Positions 46,525-56,218 of a stretch of 64,000 nucleotides of DNA are shown in pieces. The notes beneath the pieces are model-generated. The model made no database searches and was not told the DNA's origin. It saw nothing but the letters and a program-made list of their open reading frames with translations. The stretch comes from Pseudolysinimonas kribbensis (GTDB lineage: Bacteria > Actinomycetota > Actinomycetes > Actinomycetales > Microbacteriaceae), in assembly GCF_030161895.1 (NCBI RefSeq), contig NZ_BSVB01000001.1, positions 1,240,001 to 1,304,000 of the forward strand, read 5' to 3'. Made by a program: the position numbers and the translations under genes. Position 1 is the stretch's first letter; each line of letters begins with the position of its first letter.

Positions 46525-47884
46525 ATGACCTGGGACAGGCCCCTGCACCCTTCGATCTGCTGTCGCAGATCGCGGGGGACTCCGAGATCCAGGCGATCTT
46601 CTCCGAGCGCGCGGTGATCGACGGGTGGCTTCGCACCGAGGTGGCGCTGGCCTCCGCTCAGGCCGAACTCGGCATCCTGCCCCGCCACGTACGTGACGCC
46701 CTCGCGGCGGCCGCCGACGCCGATCGGATCGACCGGGAGCGGCTGTGGGACGAGACCCGCGTCGTCGGCTACCCGATCCTCCCCTCGTCCGGCAGCTCGA
46801 CGCGCTGTTGCCACCGGCCTCTCGCGGCACGACGCATCTCGGCGCCACCACCCAGGACGTCATGGACACCGGGCTCGTGCTGCAGCTGACAGCCGCATCG
46901 GACCACCTCATCGGCCTGCTCGACCGGATCGGCGACCTGCTGGCGCAGCGGGCGGTCGAGCATGTCCGCGACATCATGCCCGGCCGCACCCATGCGATGC
47001 ATGCGGTCCCGACCACCTTCGGCGCGAAGCTCGCGGGGTATCTCGACGACTTCACCCACCACAGGGCGCGAGCGATCCAGACCCGGCGCGGGGTGGCGAC
47101 CATCTCTCTGTACGGCGCCGGAGGCACATCGGCCGCGTACGGCGAGCAATCGCAGCAGATCCGTCGACTCGCCGCCGCCGAGCTCGGCCTCGAAGCCGGA
47201 GACGTGCCCTGGCACGTCTCGAGGGGACGCCTTGCCGAATGGGCGCAGTCCTGGATCCTCACGATCGGCACCGCGGCGCGATTCGCGCGCGAGGTGATCG
47301 ACCTGTCCCGGAACGAGATCGCCGAGGTCTCTGAGCGCCAGGGTCATCACCGCGGGGCCTCCTCCACGATGCCGCAGAAGCGCAACCCGATCACTTCGGA
47401 GACGATCGTGGGGTGCTCGATCATCGCAGGCGCGCTGAGCGCGGCCGTCGCGCGCATCATGGAACCGGGTCATGAACGCGCAGCCGGCGAGTGGCACGCG
47501 GAGTGGTTCGTGCTGCCGACGCTCGCGTCGCTGGCGGGTGCCTCGCTGAGCGGCATGGTCGACTTGGTCACCGGGATGCAGATCGACGCCGACCGGATGC
47601 GCGCGGATCTCGACTTGGACCACGGGCTGATCATGGCCGAGGCGTACATGATCGGTCTGGCGCCCGCCTTCGGCCGCGAGCGGGCGCACGACGTGGTGTA
47701 TGAGGCCGCCCAGACCTCGCGTTCCGAGAACATCGGGCTGCTCGACGCGCTCGTACGCACCGTTCCCCGAGATCAGCTCGACGCCGTGCATTCGATCGAC
47801 CCGGCCGCCTATGTCGGCGAAGCGCCACATGTCGTCGAGACCGCCGTGGCCGCCTGGACCGCCGGAAAGGGCCCGGTGCGATGA
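46525..47884 (+). CDS. Adenylosuccinate lyase / carboxymuconate cycloisomerase-like protein (two frame breaks)
   Basis: About 453 residues of the fumarase/aspartase superfamily. The three conserved regions are GTTHLGATTQDVMDTG, TRRGVATISLYGAGGTS-like core, and the flexible signature loop SSTMPQKRNPITSE, with GRTHAMHAVPTTFGAKLAGY between. The nearest functional types are 3-carboxy-cis,cis-muconate cycloisomerase and adenylosuccinate lyase; the catabolic context favours the former or a new lyase. Breaks at the CCCC runs near 46540 and 46783 are repaired by one base each. ACGAGGAG ribosome site. Confidence 0.82.
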
Positions 47885-48376
47885 CCACGGCGGGCACAGG
47901 GCCGTTCCCCTTCACTTCGAGGACCTCGCCACCGGGCTGGAGCTCGTGTCGGGCGCCCGCACGGTGACCGAGACCGACCTCGTCCAGTTCGCGATGCTCT
48001 CCGGCGATTGGAACCCGATCCACGTGGACGAGGAGTTCGCCCGCGACTCGGTGTTCGGTCGGCGCGTCGTCCACGGAGTGTGCGGGCTCGCGATCATGGG
48101 TGGGCTGATCTTCTCGGCCGGATGGTTCTCGACGACCGTCGAGGCGTTGCTCGGCTTCGACGAGATGCGCTTCCGCACCCCCTGTTCGTCGGCGACACCG
48201 TGCGATGCCGGTTCACCGTCGCCGAGTTGCGGATCACGAGCACGGGTCGCGGACTCGTCACGCGCCGGCTCGAGCTCGTCAACCAACGAGGTGACGTGGT
48301 GCTCGAAACGCTCAGCCCCATATTGATCGCGCGCGCTTCGGAACGCGCAGACGGAAAGGCCGACGATGCCCTCTGA
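47881..48376 (+). CDS. MaoC-like enoyl-CoA hydratase (two frame breaks)
   Basis: About 165 residues, hot-dog fold. The catalytic loop [19 protein letters not shown] supplies the Asp-His pair of R-specific hydratases, followed by [17 protein letters not shown]. Breaks near 47903 and 48179 are each fixed by one C, giving [11 protein letters not shown] and [14 protein letters not shown]. Expected to hydrate an enoyl-CoA formed after the CoA-transferase step. Overlaps the lyase before it by four bases and the SDR after it by eleven. Confidence 0.82.
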
Positions 48377-49109
48377 ACTCCTCCTCCCCGGGAAGACGGT
48401 CGTCATCACGGGCGGCGCCGGAGGCCTTGGACAGGCGATGGCCACGCGCTTCGCTTCCGAGGGCGCACGCGTCGTGATCGCCGATCTCGACCTCGCGGCG
48501 GCCGAGTCGGTCGCCGGCGAACTCTCCGGCGAGGCGCTCGCCGTGCGCACCGACATCAGCGATCCCGATGACGTGGCGCGGCTGGTGTCGACGACGGTCG
48601 AGGCCACCGGCTCGTTGGATGTGCTCGTGAACAACGCGGGCATCACCCGCGACGCGTCGATCCGCAAGATGACGATCGAGCAGTGGGACCTCGTGCAGTC
48701 CGTGCATCTGCGGGGAGCGTTCCTCGCGACAAAGGCGGCGGCGGAGGTCATGCGCGAGCAGCGGAGCGGGGCGATCGTGAACATCTCGTCGCTATCGGGC
48801 AAGGTCGGCAACTTCGGGCAGGCCAACTACAGCACGGCGAAGTCCGGTCTCATCGGGCTCACCAAGGTCACGGCGAAGGAGTACGCCCGGTTCGGCGTGC
48901 GCGCCAACGCGGTTCAGCCCGGCCTGATCCGTACCGCCATGACGGAAGCCCTCTCCCCGGAGATCTGGAACCAGAAACTCGCCGAGATCCCGCTGGGTCG
49001 CGCCGGCGAGCCGGATGAGGTGGCGAAGGTCGTGTTGTTCCTGTCGAGCGAACTTTCCAGTTATATGACGGGTGCGGTTCTCGAGATCGGCGGCGGGAGG
49101 TACATGTGA
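48366..49109 (+). CDS. Short-chain dehydrogenase/reductase (FabG-like)
   Basis: A 247-residue classical SDR: cofactor motif [21 protein letters not shown], catalytic Ser in [12 protein letters not shown], Tyr-Lys in [10 protein letters not shown], and the family C-terminus [19 protein letters not shown]. The Asp at the end of strand 2 ([10 protein letters not shown]) indicates NAD preference. It probably oxidises the 3-hydroxyacyl-CoA made by the MaoC protein. Overlaps both neighbours. Confidence 0.9.
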   Translation: MPSELLLPGKTVVITGGAGGLGQAMATRFASEGARVVIADLDLAAAESVAGELSGEALAVRTDISDPDDVARLVSTTVEATGSLDVLVNNAGITRDASIRKMTIEQWDLVQSVHLRGAFLATKAAAEVMREQRSGAIVNISSLSGKVGNFGQANYSTAKSGLIGLTKVTAKEYARFGVRANAVQPGLIRTAMTEALSPEIWNQKLAEIPLGRAGEPDEVAKVVLFLSSELSSYMTGAVLEIGGGRYM

Positions 49110-50188
49110 TCCCGGACACGATGACCGCATGGCGGATCGACGGCTTCGGCGCGCCCGACGTGCTCCAGCGCCGTCGAGAGCCCGTCCCCTCGGTCGACGG
49201 CGACGAGGTGCTCGTCGAGGTCGCCTACTGCGGCGTATGCCGCCACGATCTCCTCACACGATCCGGCGCCTTCCCCAACGTGCCGCTCCCGCTCACCCTG
49301 GGCCATCAGGTGAGCGGCACCGTCGTGGCGGCAGGTCCGACGGCGACGTGGGCGCCGGGAACGCGCGTCATGTCGACGATCTTCATGGGGTGCGGGCACT
49401 GCTCCGCCTGCCGCTCCGGCGACCAGGCGGTATGCCTGACGGTCCGCGCCCAATTCATGGGCGATGACTTCGACGGCGGGTACGCCGAATATCTGGGGGC
49501 CCCGTCGCGCGCGTTCATCCGCGTGCCCGACACGCTCTCGCTCGAGGTCGCCGCCGTCGTCAACTGCACCCTCGGCACCGCCTACCACGCAGCGCACACA
49601 CGCGGGCGGCTGGCGGCGGGCCAGGATGTCGTCATCACCGGCGCGAGCGGCGGGATCGGCCTGCACGCGATCTCGGTCGTGAAACAGGCCGGAGCACGCG
49701 TGATCGCGATCACCTCCCGTCCTGGCCAGACCGGAATGCTTCTGGAGCATGGAGCGGACGAGGTCGTCGCCGATCCCGAGCTGAAGTTCGCCCACGCGGT
49801 GAAGGGGCTGACGGGCGGCATCGGCGCCGATCTCGTGCTCGAGGTCGCCGGTGACCCCACCCTCGCACAGTCGTTGCACGCGGTGCGCACCGGCGGTCGC
49901 GTCGTCGTCATCGGAAATGTCAGCGGCAAGCCGTCGGAGGTCAGGATCGCCCACCTGGTCATGAAGGAGATCAGTCTGCTGGGCACGAAGTCGTGCTCCA
50001 ATGCGGAGCTCGGCGAGGTGATGGAGCTCGTGGCCGCTGGCGAGCTCTCGGTCGACATCAACCGGACCATCCCGCTCGACTCCGTCCGGGACGCGCATCG
50101 CGACATGGAGGAGCAACGCACCTCCGGCCGGATCGTCCTCGCCGTCGGTGGAGATCCGGTGGCACCGAGCGGAGAGGCAGCGGCATGA
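49106..50188 (+). CDS. Zinc-type medium-chain alcohol dehydrogenase
   Basis: A 360-residue MDR dehydrogenase. The catalytic-zinc Cys is in [12 protein letters not shown], the His in [12 protein letters not shown], and a second Cys set [16 protein letters not shown] is the structural-zinc loop. The nucleotide motif is [13 protein letters not shown], of the NADPH-type quinone reductase/acryloyl-CoA reductase subgroup. GTG start overlaps the SDR stop; an in-frame ATG 15 bases later is also possible. Might reduce an enoyl-CoA or oxidise an alcohol intermediate. Confidence 0.87.
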   Translation: MIPDTMTAWRIDGFGAPDVLQRRREPVPSVDGDEVLVEVAYCGVCRHDLLTRSGAFPNVPLPLTLGHQVSGTVVAAGPTATWAPGTRVMSTIFMGCGHCSACRSGDQAVCLTVRAQFMGDDFDGGYAEYLGAPSRAFIRVPDTLSLEVAAVVNCTLGTAYHAAHTRGRLAAGQDVVITGASGGIGLHAISVVKQAGARVIAITSRPGQTGMLLEHGADEVVADPELKFAHAVKGLTGGIGADLVLEVAGDPTLAQSLHAVRTGGRVVVIGNVSGKPSEVRIAHLVMKEISLLGTKSCSNAELGEVMELVAAGELSVDINRTIPLDSVRDAHRDMEEQRTSGRIVLAVGGDPVAPSGEAAA

Positions 50189-51369
50189 AGCCCTTGGACG
50201 GAGTGCGCGTGGTGTCCCTCGAGCAGGCCGTCGCGGCCCCGTTCGCGACGCGCCATCTCGCGGATCTCGGCGCCGAGGTCATCAAGGTCGAGCGCACGGA
50301 CGGTGGCGACTTCGCGCGCGATTACGACTCGTCCATTCGAGGTGGTCTCGCGACGCATTTCGCGTGGCTGAACCGCGGTAAGCAGTCGATCGCCCTCGAC
50401 CTCGCGGCGGATGATGGCAAGAGCGTGCTCGGCGACCTGCTGGCCACCGCGGACGTCTTCCTCCACAACCTCGGCCCGGGCGCGGTCGGCCGTCTCGGGT
50501 TCGATGCGGACACCGTCCGGCAGCGCTTTCCGAGACTCATCGTCGCGGAACTGACCGGCTACGGCACAGCGGGCCCCATGAGCCGGCGCAAGGCATACGA
50601 CCTCCTGGTCCAGGCCGAGGCCGGCTTCGTCTCGATCACGGGCTCCCGCGATGCCCCCGCCAAGGCCGGGATCCCGGTGGCGGACATCGCAGCCGGGACC
50701 TATCTGCTCGAGGGCATTCTCGCGGCCCTCCTTCTCCGGCAGCGCACCGATGCCGGAGAGCACATCCAGGTCAGCCTCTTCGACGCGCTCGTCGAATGGA
50801 TGGGGTATCCCATCTACCGTCAGCTCTACCTCGGGTCCCCGCCCCCACGTGTCGGGCTCGGCCACCCGACGGTCACTCCCTATGACGCGTATCCGACCGG
50901 CGACGGGACGGCGGTGCTGATCGGCATCCAGAACGACCGCGGCTGGTCCGCGTTCGCTCGCCAGGTGATCGAGCGGCCGGACCTCGTGGACGACCCCCGC
51001 ACCAGCACCAACATCGCCCGTACCGAGAACCGCGACTTCGTCGACGACCTGATCGCCCAGAAGACCCGCGCGATGACGGCTGCGGAGCTCGGCGCGCGCC
51101 TCGACGCGGCCGGTATCCCGAACGGCCTGGTCAACGACATGGCGGCCGTCGTCGAGCATCCGCAGCTCACGGAGCGCGGCAGATGGACCACCATCGGCTC
51201 CCCGGTCGGCGAGATCGCCGCGGTGCTGCCCCCGGTCCTGAGCTCCGCATACTCGCCATCCATGGGGCCAGTCCCTGCCCTTGGCGAGCACACCGATGCC
51301 GTGCTTGAAAGCATCGGCCGCGACGCCGAGGAGCGCCGGCGACTGCGTCACGAAGGCACCGTCTCGTGA
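50185..51369 (+). CDS. CaiB/BaiF-family (class III) CoA-transferase
   Basis: A 394-residue class III CoA-transferase. The N-terminus LDGVRVVSLEQAVAAPFATRHLADLGAEVIKVE is the family opening, here in part; the catalytic Asp is in RRKAYDLLVQAEAGF, followed by the GIPVADIAAGTYLLEGILAAL region. It should activate the pathway acid to its CoA thioester using a CoA donor such as succinyl-CoA. ATGA overlap with the preceding dehydrogenase. Confidence 0.92.
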   Translation: MKPLDGVRVVSLEQAVAAPFATRHLADLGAEVIKVERTDGGDFARDYDSSIRGGLATHFAWLNRGKQSIALDLAADDGKSVLGDLLATADVFLHNLGPGAVGRLGFDADTVRQRFPRLIVAELTGYGTAGPMSRRKAYDLLVQAEAGFVSITGSRDAPAKAGIPVADIAAGTYLLEGILAALLLRQRTDAGEHIQVSLFDALVEWMGYPIYRQLYLGSPPPRVGLGHPTVTPYDAYPTGDGTAVLIGIQNDRGWSAFARQVIERPDLVDDPRTSTNIARTENRDFVDDLIAQKTRAMTAAELGARLDAAGIPNGLVNDMAAVVEHPQLTERGRWTTIGSPVGEIAAVLPPVLSSAYSPSMGPVPALGEHTDAVLESIGRDAEERRRLRHEGTVS

Positions 51370-51745
51370 TGGGTGAGCGCATCGGGATCTCTCCCGCCGC
51401 GGTGTACGCCGAGGGGCTCGTCGGTGGACGGTTGCGCTACCAGCGCTGCACGCGCTGCGGCCATGCGGTGTTCTTTCCCCGTGTCGTGTGCCCGCACTGC
51501 GGTGACGCCCGGCTCGAATGGGAGGACAGCGCGGGCTCGGGGTGGTCTACTCGACGACGACCACCCGCAGTCGTTCCGGTGACTACAACGTCGCCCTGAT
51601 CGATCTCGACGAGGGCTTCCGGATGATGTGCACGGTCCGCGATGCGGGTGACGGTCAGGTGCGGATCGGGGACCGGGTGCGCGCGATCGTCCCGCCCGGC
51701 ACGACCGCCGAGACCCTCGAGTTCAGTCGGATCGCGGAGTCATGA
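51366..51745 (+). CDS. DUF35 OB-fold/rubredoxin-like partner of thiolase (frame break)
   Basis: About 126 residues. An N-terminal zinc ribbon (RCTRCGHAVFFPRVVCPHCGD) is followed by an OB fold with VVYSTTTTRSRSGDYNVALIDLDEG and VRAIVPPG. DUF35 proteins form complexes with SCP2-type thiolases and bind CoA groups, as in steroid side-chain degradation. The break at the GGGG run near 51537 is fixed by one G. GTG or the ATG three bases later may be the start. Coupled to the thiolase gene by ATGA. Confidence 0.83.
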
Positions 51746-52895
51746 GCGACGCGTTGCGCGGATTCGCGGCGATCGCGGGTGCCGCCGAATCGGACCTGGG
51801 CCGCGTCGCGGAAGGTCTCACGAGCCTCGATCTCGCTGCGCAGGCGTCCGCAGCCGCAGCGAGCGACGCCGGCATCGAGCTTCATGAGGTCGACGCGGTG
51901 TTCTGCGCCACCTCGCACTACGCGATGTCAGCGCTCGAGCTCGCCGAGTATCTGGGCATCCGTCCGCGCTATTCCGACTCGAACAACCTGGGCGGAGCGT
52001 CCTTCGTCTCGCACCTGCTCCACGCGATCTCAGCGATCCGAGCCGGCCTCTGCTCCACAGCGCTGATCGCATACGGCAGCACCCAGCTCTCCGACGGCGG
52101 CAGGCTGGTGACCGCGTCGGCGCCGAACCTCTACGAGACGGCGTACCGGCCGAGATATCCGGTGACCATGTACGCGCTCGCCGCAGCCCGCCACATGTTC
52201 GAGTTCGGCACGACCCGCGAGCAGCTCGCCGCCGTCGCCGTCGCCGCCCGCGCGTGGGCGCATCTCACGCCCGGCGCGTTCGCGAGGGCCCGCTGGCTCT
52301 GCAGGACGTGCTCGACTCTCGGATGGTCAGCGATCCGCTCACCGTCGCGGACTGCTGCCTGGTCACCGACGGCGGTGGCGCGATCGTCGTCACCACGACC
52401 GAGCGGGCACGAACGCTGCGCCAGCCGCTCGTGCCCGTGCTCGGGGTGGGCGAGGCGCATTGGCACCGGAGCATCTCGCAGATGCCGTCCCTGACCACGA
52501 CAGCAGCGGTCGACTCGGGCGCACGGGCGTTCGAGATGGCCGGTCTCGGTCCCGCAGATGTCGACGTGGTCGAGCTCTACGACGCGTTCACCATCAATGT
52601 GCCACTGTTCCTGGAGGACCTCGGCTTCTGTGACAAGGGCGAGGGCGGCCCCTTCGTCGCCGACGGCAGCATCGTTCCGGGCGGTCGATTGCCCGTCAAC
52701 ACGAATGGCGGCGGCCTGTCGTATACGCATCCCGGAATGTACGGGATCTTCATGCTCATCGAAGCGACCCGGCAACTGCGGCGGGCCGCGGGCGCTCGGC
52801 AGGTATCGGGGGCCGACGTGGCGCTCGTTCATGCGAACGGCGCGGTGCTGTCCGCACAAGCCACGGCGCTTCTCGGTGGCGTGGCTACACTCTAG
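51742..52895 (+). CDS. SCP2-type thiolase (frame break)
   Basis: About 384 residues of the lipid-transfer/SCP-x thiolase group. It has GIELHEVDAVFCATSHYA, NNLGGASFVSHLLHAISAI, GGGLSYTHPGMYG carrying the catalytic His, and VDVVELYDAFTINVPLFLEDLGFC. In place of a nucleophilic Cys, the N-terminal region shows an Asn/Ser-rich loop, so the active cysteine is not obvious; it may act as a retro-aldol or Claisen-type enzyme as DUF35-linked thiolases sometimes do. Break near 52288 fixed by one G. Last gene before lacI. Confidence 0.82.
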
Positions 52896-52903
52896 GTTCC
52901 AAC

Positions 52904-52919
52904 CTCGGCATGAGCCGAG
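52904..52919 (+). terminator. Weak hairpin after the thiolase operon
   Basis: CTCGGC-ATGA-GCCGAG, a six-base stem just after the thiolase stop and before lacI, without a following T-run. It may attenuate read-through, or be incidental. Confidence 0.25.
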
Positions 52920-52942
52920 CACAGTGATGCGGGGGTGAGGCG

Positions 52943-53983
52943 GTGGCAAGCAGCGAGAACACCGGGTCGTCGGTACGCCGTGTCACCATGCGCGACGTGG
53001 CTCAACTCGCCGGGGTGGATGTCGCAGTCGTCTCGAAGATGCTCAGCGGGGACGCGTCTCTCTCGGTGCGGGAGTCCACTCGCGAGCGAGTGCTCCGGGC
53101 CGTCGCCCAGCTCGACTACCGGCCGAACTATGCCGCGCGTTCGTTGCGGCGGTCGCGAGCCGACGCGTTCGGGCTCGTCGTGCCGGATTTTCATAACAGC
53201 GTGTACTCCGGGATCATCGACGGCGCCCAGAGCGCTGCGAATGCGATGAACTACGCGCTGCTGACCGTGAGCGCGTCGCCGACCTCCGACGAGGAGTCCC
53301 GACTCGCAGCCCTGTTCGGCAACGGGACCATTGACGGGCTGCTGGTAGCCGGCGCTGCCCGGGCCGACGAGTTGGTGCGGCTCTTCCGCAAGCGCGGACA
53401 GCCGGTGCTGTCGGTGAACCGCCGCATCCCCGGCCTCGACCGCTACGTCATCCTCGACGACTTCGCGGCAGCACGGCAGGCGGTCCGTCATCTCGTCGAG
53501 CTCGGTCACACCCGGATCGGGCACATCGGGGGCCCCCGCGACCTGGACACGTCGACGCGACGGCTCGACGGCTTCTTCTCGGCGATGCAGGATGCGGGGC
53601 TTGCGATCCCGACTTCGTACATCGTGAACGCCGACTACACGCCACGCGGCGGGTATCAGGCGATGCGGAGCCTGCTGGAGCTGAGCGAGCCACCGCAGGC
53701 TGTCCTCGCCGCGAACGTCACCTCGGCGCTCGGCGCGATGAGCGCCGCGTACGAAGCGGGCGTCAGCATCCCGAACGACCTGTCGCTCATCTCGATCCAC
53801 GACCTCGACCTTGCCGAGTACGCGTCCCCGGCGCTCACGGTCATCCGCATGCCCATCTATGAGATGGGTCGGCTGGCCGTGCAGCTGCTCGCCGACACGC
53901 CTCCGAATGACGCGATCGAACAGGTCGTCGACACCCCGCTGGAGCTCATCGCACGTCACTCCACGAGCAGGCCGCACGCCTGA
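52943..53983 (+). CDS. LacI-family transcriptional regulator of the catabolic island
   Basis: A 346-residue LacI/GalR regulator. The N-terminal helix-turn-helix is VTMRDVAQLAGVDVAVVSKML, with hinge YRPNYAARSLRR, then a periplasmic-binding-protein-like sensor (FGLVVPDFHNSVYSGIIDGA, GTIDGLLVAGA, HTRIGHIGGPRD, LISIHDLDLAEY). GTG start after GGGGGTGAGG. It lies downstream of the thiolase and convergent with the lactonase-like gene. It is the only LacI-type regulator in the window, and the six TCAAnnGATTGA palindromes at the island promoters are its likely sites. Effector unknown, presumably a pathway compound. Confidence 0.92.
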   Translation: MASSENTGSSVRRVTMRDVAQLAGVDVAVVSKMLSGDASLSVRESTRERVLRAVAQLDYRPNYAARSLRRSRADAFGLVVPDFHNSVYSGIIDGAQSAANAMNYALLTVSASPTSDEESRLAALFGNGTIDGLLVAGAARADELVRLFRKRGQPVLSVNRRIPGLDRYVILDDFAAARQAVRHLVELGHTRIGHIGGPRDLDTSTRRLDGFFSAMQDAGLAIPTSYIVNADYTPRGGYQAMRSLLELSEPPQAVLAANVTSALGAMSAAYEAGVSIPNDLSLISIHDLDLAEYASPALTVIRMPIYEMGRLAVQLLADTPPNDAIEQVVDTPLELIARHSTSRPHA

Positions 53984-54022
53984 GACGGCGGACTGGACGA
54001 CCGCCGCGCGCCGGGACGGCGG

Positions 54023-54901
54023 TCACCACTCCTGCTTCCACGCCTCCGGGTGGTAGCGGTACACGCCGTTCTCGCGGCTGACGTACCCGAAGCCCGGATA
54101 GTGCAGATGGGCGCCGGTGACGAGCACCCGCTCCTGCTCGGCGAGATCGAGAATCCGGCGCCGCGATGCCTCGGCCATACCGGGGTCGAGGTCGGGCACC
54201 ATGACGATCTCGGGCCGTGCGAACTGGATCTCGGGGATGTGGATGATGTCGCCCCAGATCAGGAGACCCTCCCCGCCCGACTCGACGAGGTATCCGGAGT
54301 GGCCCGGCGTGTGCCCGGCGAGCTCCACGGCGGTCACCCCCGGCAGAACTTCTCCGCCTGAAAACGTGCGCATGCCGTCGAGGTACGGCGTCACCTGCTC
54401 GCGCGTGTACTGGAAGTGGATCCGCTTGTAGAGGTCCGAGGCTCGAGCCATCTGCGCGTCGTCGAACCAGTGGCGCGGCTCGTTCTCGTGGACGAGCAGC
54501 TCCGCGTTCGGGTAGATCGCCGATCCGGAGGCCACATCAGTCAGCCCCGCCGAATGGTCCGGGTGCATGTGCGTCAGGAGCACCGTGTCGATCTCCTCGG
54601 GTGCGACGCCCGCTGCCCGGAGGTTCTCCAGGACATGCCCGGTCGCGCTGCCGAAGTACGCGCCCGAGCCGGTGTCGATGAGAGCGATTCGATCACGCGT
54701 GCGAAGGAGGAAGGCGTTGACCGAGAACGCCAATCGTCGCCGGAAGCCGCTCGCCAGCGCGCGCGACAGCTCGTCCTCCGAGAGGTTCCGCGTCATCGTG
54801 TGATCCGGGATCATGAGGCCGTCGCTGATCGCGGTGACGACGATGTCGCCGATACGACGGTGGTAGATGCCGGGAATCTGCTTCTGCGGTACCGCGATCA
54901 C
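54023..54901 (-). CDS. Metallo-beta-lactamase-fold hydrolase (lactonase-like)
   Basis: A 292-residue MBL-fold protein similar to AHL-lactonase-like enzymes. The di-zinc motif is TVLLTHMHPDHSAGL (HxHxDH), with later ligands in ELAGHTPGHSGYLV and the Asp of LLIWGDIIHIPE, and His in VTGAHLHYPGFGYV. Lactone or ester hydrolysis is the most likely chemistry, which would suit the product of a Baeyer-Villiger step by the LLM oxygenases; this link is inference. GTG start with GGAG upstream. Its promoter carries LacI-type site 5. Confidence 0.87.
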   Translation of the reverse strand: MIAVPQKQIPGIYHRRIGDIVVTAISDGLMIPDHTMTRNLSEDELSRALASGFRRRLAFSVNAFLLRTRDRIALIDTGSGAYFGSATGHVLENLRAAGVAPEEIDTVLLTHMHPDHSAGLTDVASGSAIYPNAELLVHENEPRHWFDDAQMARASDLYKRIHFQYTREQVTPYLDGMRTFSGGEVLPGVTAVELAGHTPGHSGYLVESGGEGLLIWGDIIHIPEIQFARPEIVMVPDLDPGMAEASRRRILDLAEQERVLVTGAHLHYPGFGYVSRENGVYRYHPEAWKQEW

Positions 54902-54931
54902 GACGTGCTCCGTCCGTTGGCCGAGGGTTCG

Positions 54932-54943
54932 ACAACCGATTGA
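54932..54943. promoter_or_regulatory. LacI-type operator site 5 (lactonase-like gene promoter)
   Basis: ACAACCGATTGA, one mismatch from TCAAnnGATTGA. It is 30 bases upstream of the lactonase-like GTG on the minus strand and downstream of a TACTCT -10-like hexamer (54954-54959), so would cover the transcription start. Confidence 0.55.
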
Positions 54944-55010
54944 CTTAGCAGCCAGAGTACCGAGTCCTATCCATGATCAGATCTACTCGAGCAGGGCAAG
55001 ACTGGTGCAC

Positions 55011-55022
55011 TCAACGGATTGA
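55011..55022. promoter_or_regulatory. LacI-type operator site 6 (alcohol dehydrogenase promoter)
   Basis: TCAACGGATTGA followed by TTT, in the leader of the plus-strand alcohol dehydrogenase. Its centre is 79 bases from site 5. A TTG codon inside it makes the longest open frame of that gene, which is therefore unlikely to be the true start. Confidence 0.65.
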
Positions 55023-55108
55023 TTTCCGCCGTGAATCCTGATGTGCTGGGTGCCATGCCCGCCGCCAGCGCATCAGCCCGCAGTGAGACGGCCCCGCCTG
55101 GCGGGACG

Positions 55109-56218
55109 ATGCGGGCCGCAGTTCTCCGTGACCGAGAGCCCGGGCTCGAGATCGTCGAGCTCGCGATTCCCACGCCGAAGGCCGGTGAGGCCCTGGTCAA
55201 GATCATCGCCTGCGGCGTCTGTCACACCGACCTCCACGTGATCAAGGGCGAGGTGACGTTCCCGCGCCCCGCCGTTCTGGGCCACGAGATCAGCGGCGCG
55301 ATCATCGAGATCGGCGCAGGTACGAGCGATGCTCGCGGCCTCGCGGTCGGCGACACGGTCGTCGGTGCGTTCATCATGCCCTGCGCGACGTGCCCGGCCT
55401 GTCGCCGCGGCCGCGACGATCTGTGCGAGAACTTCTTCGGCCAGAACCGGCTGAACGGCACGCTCTACGACGGCGAGAGCCGGCTCGCGATGCCGGACGG
55501 CTCGTTCCTGGCCATGTACTCGATGGGCGGACTCGCCGAGTACGCGGTCGTCCCCGTGACCGCTCTCGCGAAACTCGCCCCCGGACTCGATCCCGTGACC
55601 TCGGCCGTGCTCGGCTGCTCGGCTCTCACCTCCTATGGAGCGGTTCACCGCGCCGCCCGGGTGGAGCCCGGTGAGGCGGTCGCCGTCGTCGCCGTCGGCG
55701 GGGTGGGCAGCGGCGTCGTGCAGATGGCCAGGGCCGCCGGGGCCGTTCCGGTCATCGCGGTCGACGTGTCTGCCGACAAGCTCGAAGCCGCGCGGGCGCT
55801 CGGCGCCACCCACGTCGTCGATGCGTCCACGGCCGACCCCGTCGCGGCCGTGCGCGAGATCACCGGCGGGCGCGGTGTCGACGTCTCGTTCGAGGCGCTC
55901 GGTCGCCCCCAGACGTTCCGGCAGGCGGTCGACATGTTGGCCGACGGCGGACGGATGGTGGCGATCGGGATCGCCGCCGGGTCCACGACCGCCGAGATCG
56001 AGATCACTCCTCTCGTGCGTCGCGCCACCACGATCTCCGGTTCCTACGGTGCGCGTACGCGCGAGGATCTTCCCGCCGTCGTCGCCCTTGCCGCCGACCG
56101 CGGATTCGACACGGAGCACCTCGTCACCCGCCGCTTCGGACTCGAGGACGCCGCCGCCGCGTACGAGACGCTCGCCCGCGGCGAGATCACCGGACGAGCT
56201 GTCATCGTCATGGCATGA
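55109..56218 (+). CDS. Zinc-dependent alcohol dehydrogenase (MDR family)
   Basis: A 369-residue MDR dehydrogenase from ATG 55109, where the family sequence MRAAVLRDREPGLEIVEL begins; GTG 55031 or ATG 55055 would add 26 or 18 residues. Zinc ligands are in IIACGVCHTDLHV, AVLGHEISGAII and the four-Cys loop MPCATCPACRRGRDDLC. The NAD motif is VAVGGVGSGVVQMA with Asp after strand 2 (VIAVDVSADK). It resembles class III/aryl or benzyl alcohol dehydrogenases. Overlaps the amidohydrolase by ATGA. Confidence 0.86.
   Translation: MRAAVLRDREPGLEIVELAIPTPKAGEALVKIIACGVCHTDLHVIKGEVTFPRPAVLGHEISGAIIEIGAGTSDARGLAVGDTVVGAFIMPCATCPACRRGRDDLCENFFGQNRLNGTLYDGESRLAMPDGSFLAMYSMGGLAEYAVVPVTALAKLAPGLDPVTSAVLGCSALTSYGAVHRAARVEPGEAVAVVAVGGVGSGVVQMARAAGAVPVIAVDVSADKLEAARALGATHVVDASTADPVAAVREITGGRGVDVSFEALGRPQTFRQAVDMLADGGRMVAIGIAAGSTTAEIEITPLVRRATTISGSYGARTREDLPAVVALAADRGFDTEHLVTRRFGLEDAAAAYETLARGEITGRAVIVMA

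Noticed and set aside
34671..52895. Programmed ribosomal frameshifting in the catabolic island
   Set aside because: Breaks occur at many unrelated sites, need an added base rather than a slippery heptamer, and are equally common in housekeeping genes outside the island.
54000..54023. A terminator between lacI and the lactonase-like gene
   Set aside because: Only a six-base ACCGCC/GGCGGT pairing with a 12-base loop and no T-run, partly within the lactonase-like stop region.
55019..55108. TTG 55019 as the start of the alcohol dehydrogenase
   Set aside because: It lies inside LacI-type operator site 6, has no ribosome site, and adds 30 residues not expected before the family's first strand.
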